Assembly: GCA_027030435.1 (NCBI GenBank)
Contig: JALVEX010000392.1
Coordinates: forward strand, 1 to 21,698
Source: Paracoccaceae bacterium
GTDB lineage: Bacteria; Pseudomonadota; Alphaproteobacteria; Rhodobacterales; Rhodobacteraceae
Length of the DNA stretch: 21,698 nucleotides
Direction of reading: 5' to 3'
The notes under the pieces are model-generated. The model was not told the origin of the DNA. It saw only the letters and a list, made by a program, of their open reading frames with translations, and did no database searches. Shown in pieces: positions 14,467 to 21,698 of the stretch (its first letter is position 1; every line of letters begins with the position of its first letter). Made by a program: the position numbers and the translations under genes.

Positions 14467-14907
14467 TCACGGCCAGCGCCGCGCGGCAAGCTCCGCCAGC
14501 CAGCCGCCGAAAATGCCGCCTATTATCAGGGTGCCGATGATCGTCGGCGTCACGATCAGCATCCCGTATTCGAGCGCGATCTGGAATACGCCGACCACCG
14601 CCTCGAAAGGATCCTTGTAATGCTTGAGCAGCGAAAGCTTGATCATGCTGATGATGGAATGGATCAGCAGCGCCCAGAAAACCATCGTCGCGACAGTGGT
14701 GAGCCCGCCGCCGATTGCCACGCGCATGCCATCGCCCGCCCGCGGGCCCATGACCGTCCAGCCGCTGACGAGCCCGATCAGGAAATTGCCCTCGGGGAAG
14801 AAGGCCGTCGGGGTGCTTTCCGGCAGGAGCGGGATCACCAGATGCGAGGTGAACCAGGCGAGCGCTCCGAAATAAAGGGCGGCAACGAGTTTGGCGGCCG
14901 TGGGCAT
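14467..14907 (-). CDS. trgA: TrgA family membrane protein (tellurite-resistance-associated)
   Basis: The protein has 146 residues and about four membrane helices. It begins MPTAAKLVAALYFGALAW; PEGNFLIGLVSGWTVMG, a helix around GGGLTTVATMVFWALLIHSI and a C-terminal helix with IIGTLIIGGIFGGWLAE follow. This pattern and the position ahead of trgB-cysK match TrgA of Rhodobacter sphaeroides, needed there with trgB for high-level tellurite resistance; its biochemical function is unknown. The ATG at 14907 follows GGAGAG by about 9 bases; upstream in-frame starts lack the helix pattern and are rejected. It is the first gene of the predicted trgA-trgB-cysK-mscS unit. Confidence 0.88.
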   Translation of the reverse strand: MPTAAKLVAALYFGALAWFTSHLVIPLLPESTPTAFFPEGNFLIGLVSGWTVMGPRAGDGMRVAIGGGLTTVATMVFWALLIHSIISMIKLSLLKHYKDPFEAVVGVFQIALEYGMLIVTPTIIGTLIIGGIFGGWLAELAARRWP

Positions 14908-15142
14908 GATGTTCTCTCCGAACGATATGTATCGGGTGGCACTCGGCAAAGCCGGCCACCGTGCCCATTTGTGCCAAAAACGGGGTGCGGTTTCACTTGG
15001 TTTTCGCCGCCAAGGCGCTGTTTTGAGGCGCAATGTTGTGCATTCGCCCCGCTTTTGAGGCTTTCGGGCAACCATGGGCAGACAATCTGAGAAAAGCGGA
15101 GGCGGCGTTTCCGATGCGGCAACAAGGAGCGGAAAAAGGAAG
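14908..15142. other. Intergenic region upstream of trgA
   Basis: This 235-base gap must hold the trgA promoter and the end of the aminotransferase transcript. I see no confident -35/-10 pair and no T-tailed hairpin. The sequence GATACATATCG at about 14922-14932 lies at a plausible distance for a -10 region. No small gene is supported. Confidence 0.4.
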
Positions 15143-16381
15143 CTACCCCTGCAAGACCCGCTCGAGCGCCTCGATCAGCTTCTCGATCTCCTGCGCTTTC
15201 GTGTAATGCACGAAGCTGAGGCGCAGCACGCCCTTCTTCGGATCGATCCCGAGCCCTTCGAGCGCGCGCAGGGCGTAGAAATCCCCGCCGCCGGCCATGA
15301 TGCCGAGCGGCGCCAGGCGTTCGGCCAGCGCCGCGCCGCATTCGCGCGCCTCGATCGCCACTGTCGGGGCGCGGCCTTCCGGCGTAGCGGGGCCGATGAG
15401 GCGCAGATCGTTGCGCGCCGAGAGCCAATCGAGAAGCGGGGCGAGAAGCGCCGTTTCATGGGCGCGCATCAGATCATGGACCCGCGCCGCGCGCTCTGCT
15501 GCCGGCGCCGCCTCCGACGCCTGCGGGAAATGATGCGCGAAAAGCTCGTCCCAGTAATCGGCGATGCCGGCACAGGCCGCCACCTGGGCGTGATCGGGGC
15601 CGGCCGGGGTGAAGCGCTTTTCGGGGTGATCGGCATTGAACCAATGCCCCTGCGCGGGCAGACGCCCGGCCAGTTCGCGGCGCATCAGCATGATGCCCTG
15701 ATGGGGGCCGTATGTCTTGTAGGTGGAGAAGAGGTAGATGTCGGCACCGAGGCGGGGCATGTCGGGCAGGCCATGGGGGGCGTAGCTCACCCCATCCACG
15801 CAGCTGACCGCTCCGGCATCGCGCACCATGGCACAGATCTTCGCCACATCGTTGATCTCGCCCACCACATTGGAGCAATGGGGAAAGCAGACAAGCTTCG
15901 CCCGGCTGTCCAGAAGCGGCGCGAGATCGGCCGGATCGAGATGGCCGGTTTCGGGATCCATGCGCCATTCACGGATCTCGATACCCTCATCGCCGAGCCG
16001 GCGCCACACCCCGGAATTGGCCTCGTGATCCTGATTGGTGACGATGATCGCATCGCCCGGCGCGAGATGGCGGCGAAAGGCCTGGGCCAGCACATATGTG
16101 TTCTGGCTGGTGGAAGGCCCGAAGCTTATTTCCTCCGGTGCCATGCCCGTCAGGGCCGCAAGGCGACTTCGCGCCTCGTCCATTTCCTCGCCGGCAAGCC
16201 GGCTTGCCGCGTATGGCCCGTAGGGCTGTACCTTGCGACTCCTGTAGAAGCGGCAGAGGCGTTCGATCACCGGCGCGCAGGTGTAGCTGCCACCGGCATT
16301 CTCGAAAAACGCCTGCCCCGCAAGGGAAGGCTCCGAGAAAGCCGGAAAGCGGGAGCGGACGAAATCAATATCAAGCTGCAT
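15143..16381 (-). CDS. Cysteine desulfurase-like class V aminotransferase (VC1184-type)
   Basis: The protein has 412 residues and is a PLP enzyme of the NifS/SufS fold. Visible features are FFENAGGSY (26-34), GPSTSQNTYVLAQAF, NQDHEANSG with H119, CVDGVSYAPHG with D196 and H203, and the PLP lysine K222 in STYKTYGPHQG. The NQDHEANSGVW and YKTYGPHQG wording points to the subfamily first named for Vibrio VC1184, whose substrate is not established. Classical members remove sulfur or selenium from cysteine or selenocysteine. The ATG at 16381 matches the conserved start (DIDFVRSRFPAF) and has GAGGGC upstream; further upstream starts are rejected. It lies 103 bases after the nuclease-family gene, so it may or may not share its transcript. 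Confidence 0.85.
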   Translation of the reverse strand: MQLDIDFVRSRFPAFSEPSLAGQAFFENAGGSYTCAPVIERLCRFYRSRKVQPYGPYAASRLAGEEMDEARSRLAALTGMAPEEISFGPSTSQNTYVLAQAFRRHLAPGDAIIVTNQDHEANSGVWRRLGDEGIEIREWRMDPETGHLDPADLAPLLDSRAKLVCFPHCSNVVGEINDVAKICAMVRDAGAVSCVDGVSYAPHGLPDMPRLGADIYLFSTYKTYGPHQGIMLMRRELAGRLPAQGHWFNADHPEKRFTPAGPDHAQVAACAGIADYWDELFAHHFPQASEAAPAAERAARVHDLMRAHETALLAPLLDWLSARNDLRLIGPATPEGRAPTVAIEARECGAALAERLAPLGIMAGGGDFYALRALEGLGIDPKKGVLRLSFVHYTKAQEIEKLIEALERVLQG

Positions 16382-16484
16382 GGGAAAGCCCTCACGTAAC
16401 ATGGCCGGATCGATCGCCACGATGGCCGCGAAGAGGGCCCGGCGCAAGGGGAAAGGGCGGGCACCCTGCTCGGATCGGGCGGGT

Positions 16485-17519
16485 TCAGAGATCGAGATCG
16501 AGGCTGACGGGGAAGTGATCCGAAGCTGTCAGCAGCGCCTCGCGCAGGCGGGTATCGGCGAAGCATTCGGGATCGTCAAACGGATGCCAGATGCGCCAGC
16601 GCGGCGCATGTTGCATGAGATCGGGCGAGATCATGATGTAATCCAAGAGCGCCGAGAAATAGCGCCCCTCGGATTTCAGATAGAAGCGCGCGGTGGCCGG
16701 CCAGGGGCCGGTATGGCGCTTGATCACCATTTCCGCATGCGGATCGAAGAGCGGCACCCGCCCCGCGCCGCCCTCGCCAAGCACGATCTCCACGCCCGAG
16801 CGGCCGAAGAGCCTCTCATATTCATCGAGCCCGGGGCCATCGTTGAAATCCCCCATCACGATCACCGATTCGCCTTCCGCCAGCAGCTCATCCACCCGGC
16901 GGCGGATCCAGATGCACTGGGCCAGCTGCTTGCGGCGGTTGTCGATCGCGATGCGCATGGCCTCCTTCTCGCTTCCGGCGCCGTGCGGGGCCTTGGATTT
17001 GGCGTGAACGCCGATCAGATTGAGGCGTTTGCCGCTCTGAGTGTGCACAAGCGCCTCGAGGGGAGGCTTGGAAAAGCGGATCTTCTCGGGGGCGGCATCC
17101 ACGTCGAGATCCCACAGGAAGGTGCCGTCAAACCGCGGCGCGCCGCGCGCGCCTTTCTTGCCTGTCGGATCGCCCCGCGCCGCGTGGCGCGCCTCCATCA
17201 CGTCGGGATCGTAGAGAAGCGCGATTTCCTGCCGGGTATCGTTGATGAACCCGAGCAGCGCCTTGCGCGCGCGCAGCCCGAAGCGGGCGGCGAAATGCTC
17301 GAGCGCCGGCCCGGCGGCCTTCCTCGCGCTGCCATCGGGCGCCTCGATCACCATCACCGCATCGGCATCGAGCGCGGTGAAAACGATCCCGAGCGCCTCG
17401 ATCTGCTGCTTTCGCGTCACGTCATGGCGGCCGGACCATTCGTGATCTTCCAGCAGCCGCCCCCCGCGGCCGAAGAGATCGGCGAACCATTCGACATTAT
17501 ACGTTGCCAGGCGCAGCAT
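16485..17519 (-). CDS. Endonuclease/exonuclease/phosphatase (EEP) family protein
   Basis: The protein has 344 residues. All core EEP motifs are present: LATYNVEWF (N8, E10), VMVIEAPDG with E59, GVHAKSK with H172, GDFND (223-227), LDYIMIS (292-298) and the terminal SDHFPV (333-338) with the catalytic histidine. These metal-dependent enzymes cut phosphodiester or phosphomonoester bonds in DNA, RNA, lipids or inositol phosphates; which one here is unknown. There is no signal peptide, so it is probably cytoplasmic. The ATG at 17519 overlaps the upstream stop by one base (TGATG), so translation is likely coupled to the TerB/DnaJ gene. Confidence 0.9.
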   Translation of the reverse strand: MLRLATYNVEWFADLFGRGGRLLEDHEWSGRHDVTRKQQIEALGIVFTALDADAVMVIEAPDGSARKAAGPALEHFAARFGLRARKALLGFINDTRQEIALLYDPDVMEARHAARGDPTGKKGARGAPRFDGTFLWDLDVDAAPEKIRFSKPPLEALVHTQSGKRLNLIGVHAKSKAPHGAGSEKEAMRIAIDNRRKQLAQCIWIRRRVDELLAEGESVIVMGDFNDGPGLDEYERLFGRSGVEIVLGEGGAGRVPLFDPHAEMVIKRHTGPWPATARFYLKSEGRYFSALLDYIMISPDLMQHAPRWRIWHPFDDPECFADTRLREALLTASDHFPVSLDLDL

Positions 17520-18250
17520 CAGGCCGCCTTGCGCTCCTCGCGGATCTTCTCCCAGGCGTCGTTGATCGCCACCATGCGCTCCTGGGCGAGGCGGATCGCC
17601 TCCTCGGGCACGCCGCGGGCGATCATGTGATCGGGGTGGCTCCGGCGCACCAGCCGGCGCCAGGCGGCGCGGATGGTGGCCATGTCGGCATCCGGCGGCA
17701 CGCCGAGCACCTCGTATGGATCGCGCTCGGCCTCCGGCACGAAGCGCGCGCGCACGGCCCTGAATTCGCGCTCCGAAAGGCCGAAGATCTCCGCGATCCG
17801 GTGCAGGAAATCATCCTCGTTCGGGTGATACTTCCCGTCCGCCATGGCGATGTGAAACAGCCCCTCCAACACGTCGCACAAAACTTCCCGCCGCTCATCT
17901 CCGAACATCCTGCGGATCTTCTTCGCATATTCCTCGAACCCGGCCACATCCTCGCGCGCGAGATCGAAAACCCGCGCCGCGTGCTTCTCCTCCCCGGGCG
18001 GGATGCGGAATACCTGGCGAAAGGCGGTGACCTCGTCGCGCGTCACCAGCCCATCGGCCTTGGCGAGCTTCGCCCCGAGCGCGATCACCGCGATGGTGAA
18101 GCCGACGCTCCGCTCGGGTGGCGTGCGCAGGCGCTCGAACAGCGCCGAGAGCGCCTCGCCGGAAGCCAGTGCCGAGATGGCGGCCGATATGCGGGCCCAG
18201 AGAGAAGAAAGGCCGGACCGGCCTTCGGCGGGGGGGTCATTCGCACTCAT
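17519..18250 (-). CDS. DjlA-like co-chaperone: TerB-type helical domain plus C-terminal J-domain
   Basis: The protein has 243 residues. The TerB-like all-helical domain spans about 48-165, with the two acidic loops typical of the fold (KADGLVTRDE and ADGKYHPNEDD). A J-domain follows at about 177-240 (DPYEVLGVPPDADMATIRAAWRRL) with the Hsp70-activating HPD at 205-207. It resembles E. coli DjlA in order but lacks a convincing N-terminal membrane helix (SLWARISAAISALASG is only mildly hydrophobic), so it is probably soluble or peripheral. It would recruit DnaK to a client through the TerB part. It starts 9 bases after the GNAT gene and overlaps the next start. Confidence 0.9.
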   Translation of the reverse strand: MSANDPPAEGRSGLSSLWARISAAISALASGEALSALFERLRTPPERSVGFTIAVIALGAKLAKADGLVTRDEVTAFRQVFRIPPGEEKHAARVFDLAREDVAGFEEYAKKIRRMFGDERREVLCDVLEGLFHIAMADGKYHPNEDDFLHRIAEIFGLSEREFRAVRARFVPEAERDPYEVLGVPPDADMATIRAAWRRLVRRSHPDHMIARGVPEEAIRLAQERMVAINDAWEKIREERKAA

Positions 18251-18259
18251 GGCACCACC

Positions 18260-18766
18260 CTACAGAAATTTCTGCATGAGGATAAGATCAAACCACCGGC
18301 CGGCCTTGAAACCCGCCTGCGGGATACGGGCCACCTGTTCGTATCCGAGCGCGGCATGGAAGGCCCGGCCGGCATCGTTCACCCCGGTTATCGCGGCAAT
18401 CATGGAGCGCATCCCTCGCGCCCGGGCGTGATCCTCAAGGGCGGCCATCAGCGCCCTGCCGGCCCCGCGCCCTCGAAACAATACGTCCAGATGGATCGTG
18501 TGTTCCATCGTGTGGCGATAGCCCGGACCACTGCGAAACCGGGCATAGGTGGCAAAGCCCGCCACCCTGCCCGCGCACTCGGCCACGAGGAAAGCATGGC
18601 CATCGGCCCGCCTTGCGGCGATTGCTTCACGGATATCGGACAGTGACTTTTCCCTGTCGTTGAAGGTGGCGAAGGTATCGCGGATGATGTGGTTCCAGAT
18701 CACCCGGATCGCCTCCGCGTCATCGCCCGTGGCCGGGCGGACGGATATTTTACAAGCCCCGCTCAC
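18260..18766 (-). CDS. GNAT-family N-acetyltransferase (phosphinothricin acetyltransferase-like)
   Basis: The protein has 168 residues. It is a single GNAT domain: VRPATGDDAEAIRVIWNHI at the start, the acetyl-CoA pyrophosphate loop RGRGAG (98-103), and GFKAGRWFDLILMQK near the end. This layout matches the PAT/MnaT group that acetylates phosphinothricin, methionine sulfoximine or related amino compounds; the true substrate is unknown. Start is GTG at 18766, forming a GTGA overlap with the upstream VOC gene stop, which is why it is preferred despite a weak ribosome site. Confidence 0.88.
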   Translation of the reverse strand: MSGACKISVRPATGDDAEAIRVIWNHIIRDTFATFNDREKSLSDIREAIAARRADGHAFLVAECAGRVAGFATYARFRSGPGYRHTMEHTIHLDVLFRGRGAGRALMAALEDHARARGMRSMIAAITGVNDAGRAFHAALGYEQVARIPQAGFKAGRWFDLILMQKFL

Positions 18767-19374
18767 AGGCGGCGCAGCCCGCCGGGCGTATCGAATTCGG
18801 CCGCGATGGCCGGAGCAGGGCCTGAGCTGATCGTGATACGCTCATCCGCGAGCAGGCCGGCAAGCGCGGCGCGCAACGCCTCCGCCTCGGGGTGGATCAG
18901 CTCCATCCGGCGCAGGCGGCAGCCGCTCTCGGCCAGCAGCCGGGCCGGGTGCGCCGCGCCCTGCCACGCGATGATCGCCGGAAACAGGCCGTCAAACGGC
19001 AAGCGGCCATCATCGGGCACAAGCATCCGCCAGCGCAGATCACCGCGCGCAAGATCGATCGGCGCCCCGACCCCCGGCGGCGCGGCGGCGCGCGCTGCTT
19101 CCAGATCATCCGTGCGCACGATCCAGTTGGTGATCCTCGGCGGGCCGGAGAAATCATCCAGCGCAAACCAGCGCGGCCGGCCCGGCGGCGGGGCTTCGGG
19201 ATCAATGGCGATCACCTCGAAATAGATATCACCCAGCCCCAGAAGCGCATTATGCGTGCCCATCAGCGCATGCTTGCCGCCGGGCCGCAGCCGCACGCCG
19301 AGGCGCTCTTCCACATGCGCCACGCCCTCCTCGAGCGTTTGCGCCGCCAGCGCCAGATGATCGAACTGGAGCAT
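18763..19374 (-). CDS. VOC-superfamily protein (glyoxalase-like, Glyoxalase_3 type)
   Basis: The protein has 203 residues. The N-terminal part carries the vicinal-oxygen-chelate pattern FDHLALAAQTLEEGVAHVEERLG, with H6 as a likely metal ligand, and GDIYFEVIAIDPEAP with E53. The second half (NWIVRTDDLEAARAAA and HPARLLAESG onwards) fits the long single-chain members of this type. Members are metal-dependent lyases, dioxygenases or resistance proteins; this one is uncharacterised. The ATG at 19374 follows GGAGGAAACAGG; upstream frame extension has no similarity and runs into the nhaA leader. It is the first gene of the leftward unit. Confidence 0.85.
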   Translation of the reverse strand: MLQFDHLALAAQTLEEGVAHVEERLGVRLRPGGKHALMGTHNALLGLGDIYFEVIAIDPEAPPPGRPRWFALDDFSGPPRITNWIVRTDDLEAARAAAPPGVGAPIDLARGDLRWRMLVPDDGRLPFDGLFPAIIAWQGAAHPARLLAESGCRLRRMELIHPEAEALRAALAGLLADERITISSGPAPAIAAEFDTPGGLRRL

Positions 19375-19409
19375 CCTGTTTCCTCCGTGCCGCCGGGTCC
19401 TGATCCTGC

Positions 19410-19509
19410 GGCATTCCGTCCCGGAGCATTGCCGAAAAACACCCGGGATGCCAGATGAAAGAACACAAGCATCAATAAGGCCGAACGTGCTGATCACGGA
19501 AACCCGGCC
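19410..19509 (+). promoter_or_regulatory. Structured leader upstream of nhaA (candidate riboswitch)
   Basis: Two helices can be drawn. Helix 1: GGCAT (19410-19414) pairs with ATGCC (19448-19452) and, after a 5-base bulge, CCCGG (19420-19424) pairs with CCGGG (19443-19447), closing an 18-base loop that contains TTGCCGAAAAAC. Helix 2: GGCCG (19479-19483) pairs with CGGCC (19505-19509), enclosing CGTG/CACG (19486-19489 with 19495-19498) with an asymmetric A-rich internal loop (AA against GAAACC). The nhaA ribosome site starts 12 bases later. nhaA genes of proteobacteria are known hosts of the nhaA-I and nhaA-II RNA motifs, reported as lithium-sensing riboswitches. Membership here is inference; I could not compare with the consensus. 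Confidence 0.45.
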
Positions 19510-19537
19510 GCGAACCGAACAGGGAGGGATAGAACCG

Positions 19538-20725
19538 ATGCCGCTGCTGCGCGCCATTGACCGCTTCTTCAAACATGACGCCGCCGGCGGCATTCTGCTG
19601 ATGCTCTCGGCCGTGCTGGCGCTGGTGGTCGCCAACTCGGCGCTCTCCCCGTATTACGAAGCCTTCCTCAACACATATCTGCGCATCGAGATCGGGGGAA
19701 CCGGCCTCGCCAAGCCGCTGATCCTGTGGATCAACGATGGCCTGATGGCGATCTTCTTCTTCCTCGTGGGGCTGGAGCTCAAACACGAGATCATGCAGGG
19801 CAAGCTCAGGAGCCCGCGCGATGTGGTGCTGCCGGGGATGGCGGCTGTTGGCGGCATGGTGGTGCCGGCGCTGATCTATGCGGCGCTCAACCGGACCAAT
19901 CCTGCCACGATCGGAGGCTGGGCCATACCGGCGGCAACCGATATCGCCTTCGCGCTCGGGATTCTGGCGCTCGTGGGCAAGCGCGCTCCCGCCTCGCTCA
20001 AGATCTTTCTCCTTACTCTCGCCATTCTGGATGATCTGGGCGCGATCCTGATCATTGCCATCTTCTACACGGCGAAGCTCGACACAACCTACCTGCTGAT
20101 GGCGCTGGTGCCGCTTACCGGAATGCTCTGGCTCAATCTGAAGGGCTCGCATCGCGTGGCCCCGATCCTGCTGCTTGGCGCGGTGCTGTGGGTGCTGGTG
20201 CTGAAATCGGGCGTGCATGCCACGATCGCCGGCGTGCTCACCGCCTTCTTCATCCCCCTGAAGGACAAATGGGGCAAATCCCCCCTGCACGCGCTCGAGG
20301 CCGGCCTTGCGCCCTATGTGCTCTATCTTATCGTGCCGCTCTTTGCATTCGCCAATGCAGGCGTGGTGCTCGAGGGGCTTTCGATGGCCGATCTCGCGGC
20401 GCCCGTTCCTCTTGGCATCGCGCTCGGATTGTTCCTCGGCAAGCAGATCGGGGTGATCGGGGCGGTCTTCCTTATGGTGCGGCTCGGCCTTGCCCGACTG
20501 CCCCATGGCGCCAACTGGGGGCATGTCTATGGTGTATCGGCCCTTGCGGGGATCGGATTCACCATGTCGCTCTTCATCGGCTCGCTGAGCTTTGCCGATC
20601 CCGTGCTGATGAACCACGTGCGCCTTGGCGTGCTTTCCGGTTCGCTTCTCTCGGCCCTTGTGGGCTACGGGATCCTGCGCTTCATGACTCCGGTCCGGGA
20701 AGCCCGGGAAAAAGCTGCCGCCTGA
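19538..20725 (+). CDS. nhaA: Na+/H+ antiporter NhaA
   Basis: The protein has 395 residues (E. coli 388) with about 12 membrane helices. It exchanges cytoplasmic Na+ or Li+ for external H+. Family signatures are complete: RFFKHDAAGGILLM at the N-terminus, INDGLMAIFFFLVGLELK, PAATDIAFALG with D135 (E. coli D133), and LAILDDLGAI with D165-D166 (E. coli ion-binding D163-D164). SGVHATIAGVL, PLFAFANAGV and GIGFTMSLFIG follow. The ATG at 19538 is preceded by AGGGAGGGAT and gives the normal N-terminus; an in-frame ATG at 19448 lies inside the predicted leader structure and is rejected. The gene is divergent from the VOC gene and followed by a strong hairpin. Confidence 0.97.
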   Translation: MPLLRAIDRFFKHDAAGGILLMLSAVLALVVANSALSPYYEAFLNTYLRIEIGGTGLAKPLILWINDGLMAIFFFLVGLELKHEIMQGKLRSPRDVVLPGMAAVGGMVVPALIYAALNRTNPATIGGWAIPAATDIAFALGILALVGKRAPASLKIFLLTLAILDDLGAILIIAIFYTAKLDTTYLLMALVPLTGMLWLNLKGSHRVAPILLLGAVLWVLVLKSGVHATIAGVLTAFFIPLKDKWGKSPLHALEAGLAPYVLYLIVPLFAFANAGVVLEGLSMADLAAPVPLGIALGLFLGKQIGVIGAVFLMVRLGLARLPHGANWGHVYGVSALAGIGFTMSLFIGSLSFADPVLMNHVRLGVLSGSLLSALVGYGILRFMTPVREAREKAAA

Positions 20726-20752
20726 TCCGCTCTGCGCTCATCGCTGATCAGA

Positions 20753-20803
20753 AAATATCCCCGCCGGAGGCAAGAAACTCAAATGCCTCCGGCGGGGATA
20801 TTT
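20753..20803. terminator. 20-bp perfect inverted-repeat terminator between nhaA and mutase gene
   Basis: The arms 20753-20772 and 20784-20803 are perfectly complementary over 20 bp around an 11-base loop. Each arm has a GC-rich centre (CCCCGCCGGAGG) and an A/T-rich end (AAATAT / ATATTT). The A/T ends give a short U-tract in either direction, so it probably ends both the rightward nhaA transcript and the leftward mutase transcript. Confidence 0.85.
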
Positions 20804-20827
20804 ATGGACCAGTGATGGCAGCGAGAA

Positions 20828-21698
20828 TCAGGAGCCGGACTCTTCCCTGCCCCGCGCCTCGCGGATCAGGCGCAGCACGTCACGCGCGGCTTCGGGGATG
20901 TTGGTGCCGGGGCCGAAGATCGCCTTCACGCCGTGTTTCTTCAGATAATCGTAATCCTGCTGCGGGATCACGCCGCCGCAGATCACGATGATGTCCTCCG
21001 CCCCCGCTTCCCTCAGCGCTTCGACAAGCTTCGGCGCCAGCGTCTTGTGGCCGGCGGCCTGCGAGGAGATGCCGATCACGTGCACGTCGTTGTCGATCGC
21101 GTCCTGCGCGGCTTCCTCCGGGGTCTGGAACAGCGGGCCCACATCCACATCGAAGCCGATATCGGCGAAGGCCGTGGCGATCACCTTGGCGCCGCGGTCG
21201 TGGCCGTCCTGGCCCATCTTCACAACCAGCATGCGCGGGCGGCGGCCTTCTTCCTCGGCAAAGGCTTCCACATCCCGCTGGATCGCGGCGAAACCCTCGT
21301 CGCCCTCGTAAGCCGCGCCGTAAACGCCCGAGAGGGTCTTCACCTCGGCCTGGTGGCGGCCGAATGCCTTTTCCATCGCCATCGAAATCTCTCCCACGGT
21401 TGCGCGCGCACGCGCGGCCTCCACGGCCAGCTCCAGCAGATTGCCCTCTCCCGAACGCGCGGCATCCTCAAGCGCGCCGAGCGCCTTTTCCACAGCCTCG
21501 GGATCACGGCTTGCGCGGATCTTCTCGAGGCGCGCAATCTGGGCCTCCCTCACGGCGTCGTTGTCGATCTCGAGGATATCGACGGGCGCATCCCCCTCCG
21601 GCGGACGGAACCTGTTGACGCCCACGATCACCTCTTCGCCCCGGTCGATCGCCGCCTGGCGGCGCGCGGCCGCCTCCTCGATGCGCATCTTGGGCATG
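20828..21698 (-). CDS. Methylmalonyl-CoA mutase, C-terminal part (B12-binding domain), partial
   Basis: About 290 residues are visible; the N-terminal part of this roughly 700-residue enzyme lies beyond the right edge. The frame is open to the edge, and the ATG at 21697 is an internal methionine (PKMRIEEAAARRQAAID is a mid-protein mutase segment). The first part is the end of the catalytic barrel and linker. From about residue 155 the cobalamin-binding domain starts, with KMGQDGHDRGAKV carrying the DxHxxG signature (D164, H166, G169; H166 ligates cobalt), GISSQAAGHKTLAPKL and CGGVIPQQDYDYL. It interconverts (R)-methylmalonyl-CoA and succinyl-CoA in propionyl-CoA metabolism, and in the ethylmalonyl-CoA pathway of many Rhodobacterales. 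Ethylmalonyl-CoA mutase is a less likely alternative. Confidence 0.93.
   Translation of the reverse strand, partial: MPKMRIEEAAARRQAAIDRGEEVIVGVNRFRPPEGDAPVDILEIDNDAVREAQIARLEKIRASRDPEAVEKALGALEDAARSGEGNLLELAVEAARARATVGEISMAMEKAFGRHQAEVKTLSGVYGAAYEGDEGFAAIQRDVEAFAEEEGRRPRMLVVKMGQDGHDRGAKVIATAFADIGFDVDVGPLFQTPEEAAQDAIDNDVHVIGISSQAAGHKTLAPKLVEALREAGAEDIIVICGGVIPQQDYDYLKKHGVKAIFGPGTNIPEAARDVLRLIREARGREESGS

Noticed and set aside
19375..19635. N-terminal extension of the VOC protein into the nhaA gene
   Set aside because: The extension is antisense to nhaA coding sequence and its leader, with no domain resemblance; ATG at 19374 has a strong ribosome site and the VOC motif begins right there.
1..21698. 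CRISPR arrays, insertion sequences, phage or defence genes
   Set aside because: I saw no regularly spaced repeats, transposase, integrase or known defence-family proteins; all large frames are accounted for by metabolic, transport or stress genes.

Overview
The window is GC-rich, densely packed chromosomal DNA. It most likely comes from an alphaproteobacterium of the Rhodobacterales (Rhodobacter/Paracoccus/Roseobacter type). The main pointers are the trgA-trgB-cysK gene order, known from the tellurite-resistance locus of Rhodobacter sphaeroides, a B12-dependent methylmalonyl-CoA mutase, a GlmS-like deaminase in place of classical NagB, and a DjlA-like TerB/DnaJ protein. The taxonomic placement is inference; no rRNA or other phylogenetic marker is present.

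Region 1 (1-7852) is a divergently arranged amino-sugar locus. Leftward run a GntR/HutC regulator and the start of a SIS-domain, GlmS-like sugar-phosphate isomerase/deaminase cut by the window edge. Rightward runs a tightly overlapping operon: a divergent MurQ-like etherase, a sugar-binding protein, two MalF/MalG-type permeases, a Gfo/Idh/MocA oxidoreductase and a MalK-type ATPase. The AT-rich gap between the two arms (1468-1783) carries two inverted copies of a 21-bp tandem-repeat box, one at each promoter. These are the obvious candidate operators. The combination suggests ABC uptake of an amino sugar, possibly muramic-acid-like, followed by ether cleavage and deamination. No sugar kinase or deacetylase is visible inside the window.

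Region 2 (7853-9615) holds a tRNA-Ser(GGA) gene on the minus strand, an HdeD-family membrane protein, a strong rho-independent terminator and a small unrecognised two-helix membrane protein.

Region 3 (9616-14907) is a minus-strand cluster trgA-trgB-cysK-mscS, with cysK and the channel gene sharing an ATGA overlap. The unrecognised membrane protein may be its last gene. It joins tellurite-resistance-associated genes, cysteine synthesis and a large mechanosensitive channel.

Region 4 (15143-19374) is a second minus-strand series: a VOC-fold protein, a GNAT acetyltransferase, a TerB+DnaJ co-chaperone, an endonuclease/exonuclease/phosphatase-family protein and a cysteine-desulfurase-like class V aminotransferase. 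The first four are linked by stop/start overlaps or a gap of 9 bases.

Region 5 (19375-21698) has nhaA on the plus strand behind a leader that can fold into two well-formed helices (a candidate riboswitch-like element), a 20-bp perfect inverted-repeat terminator, and the C-terminal part of a methylmalonyl-CoA mutase running off the right edge.
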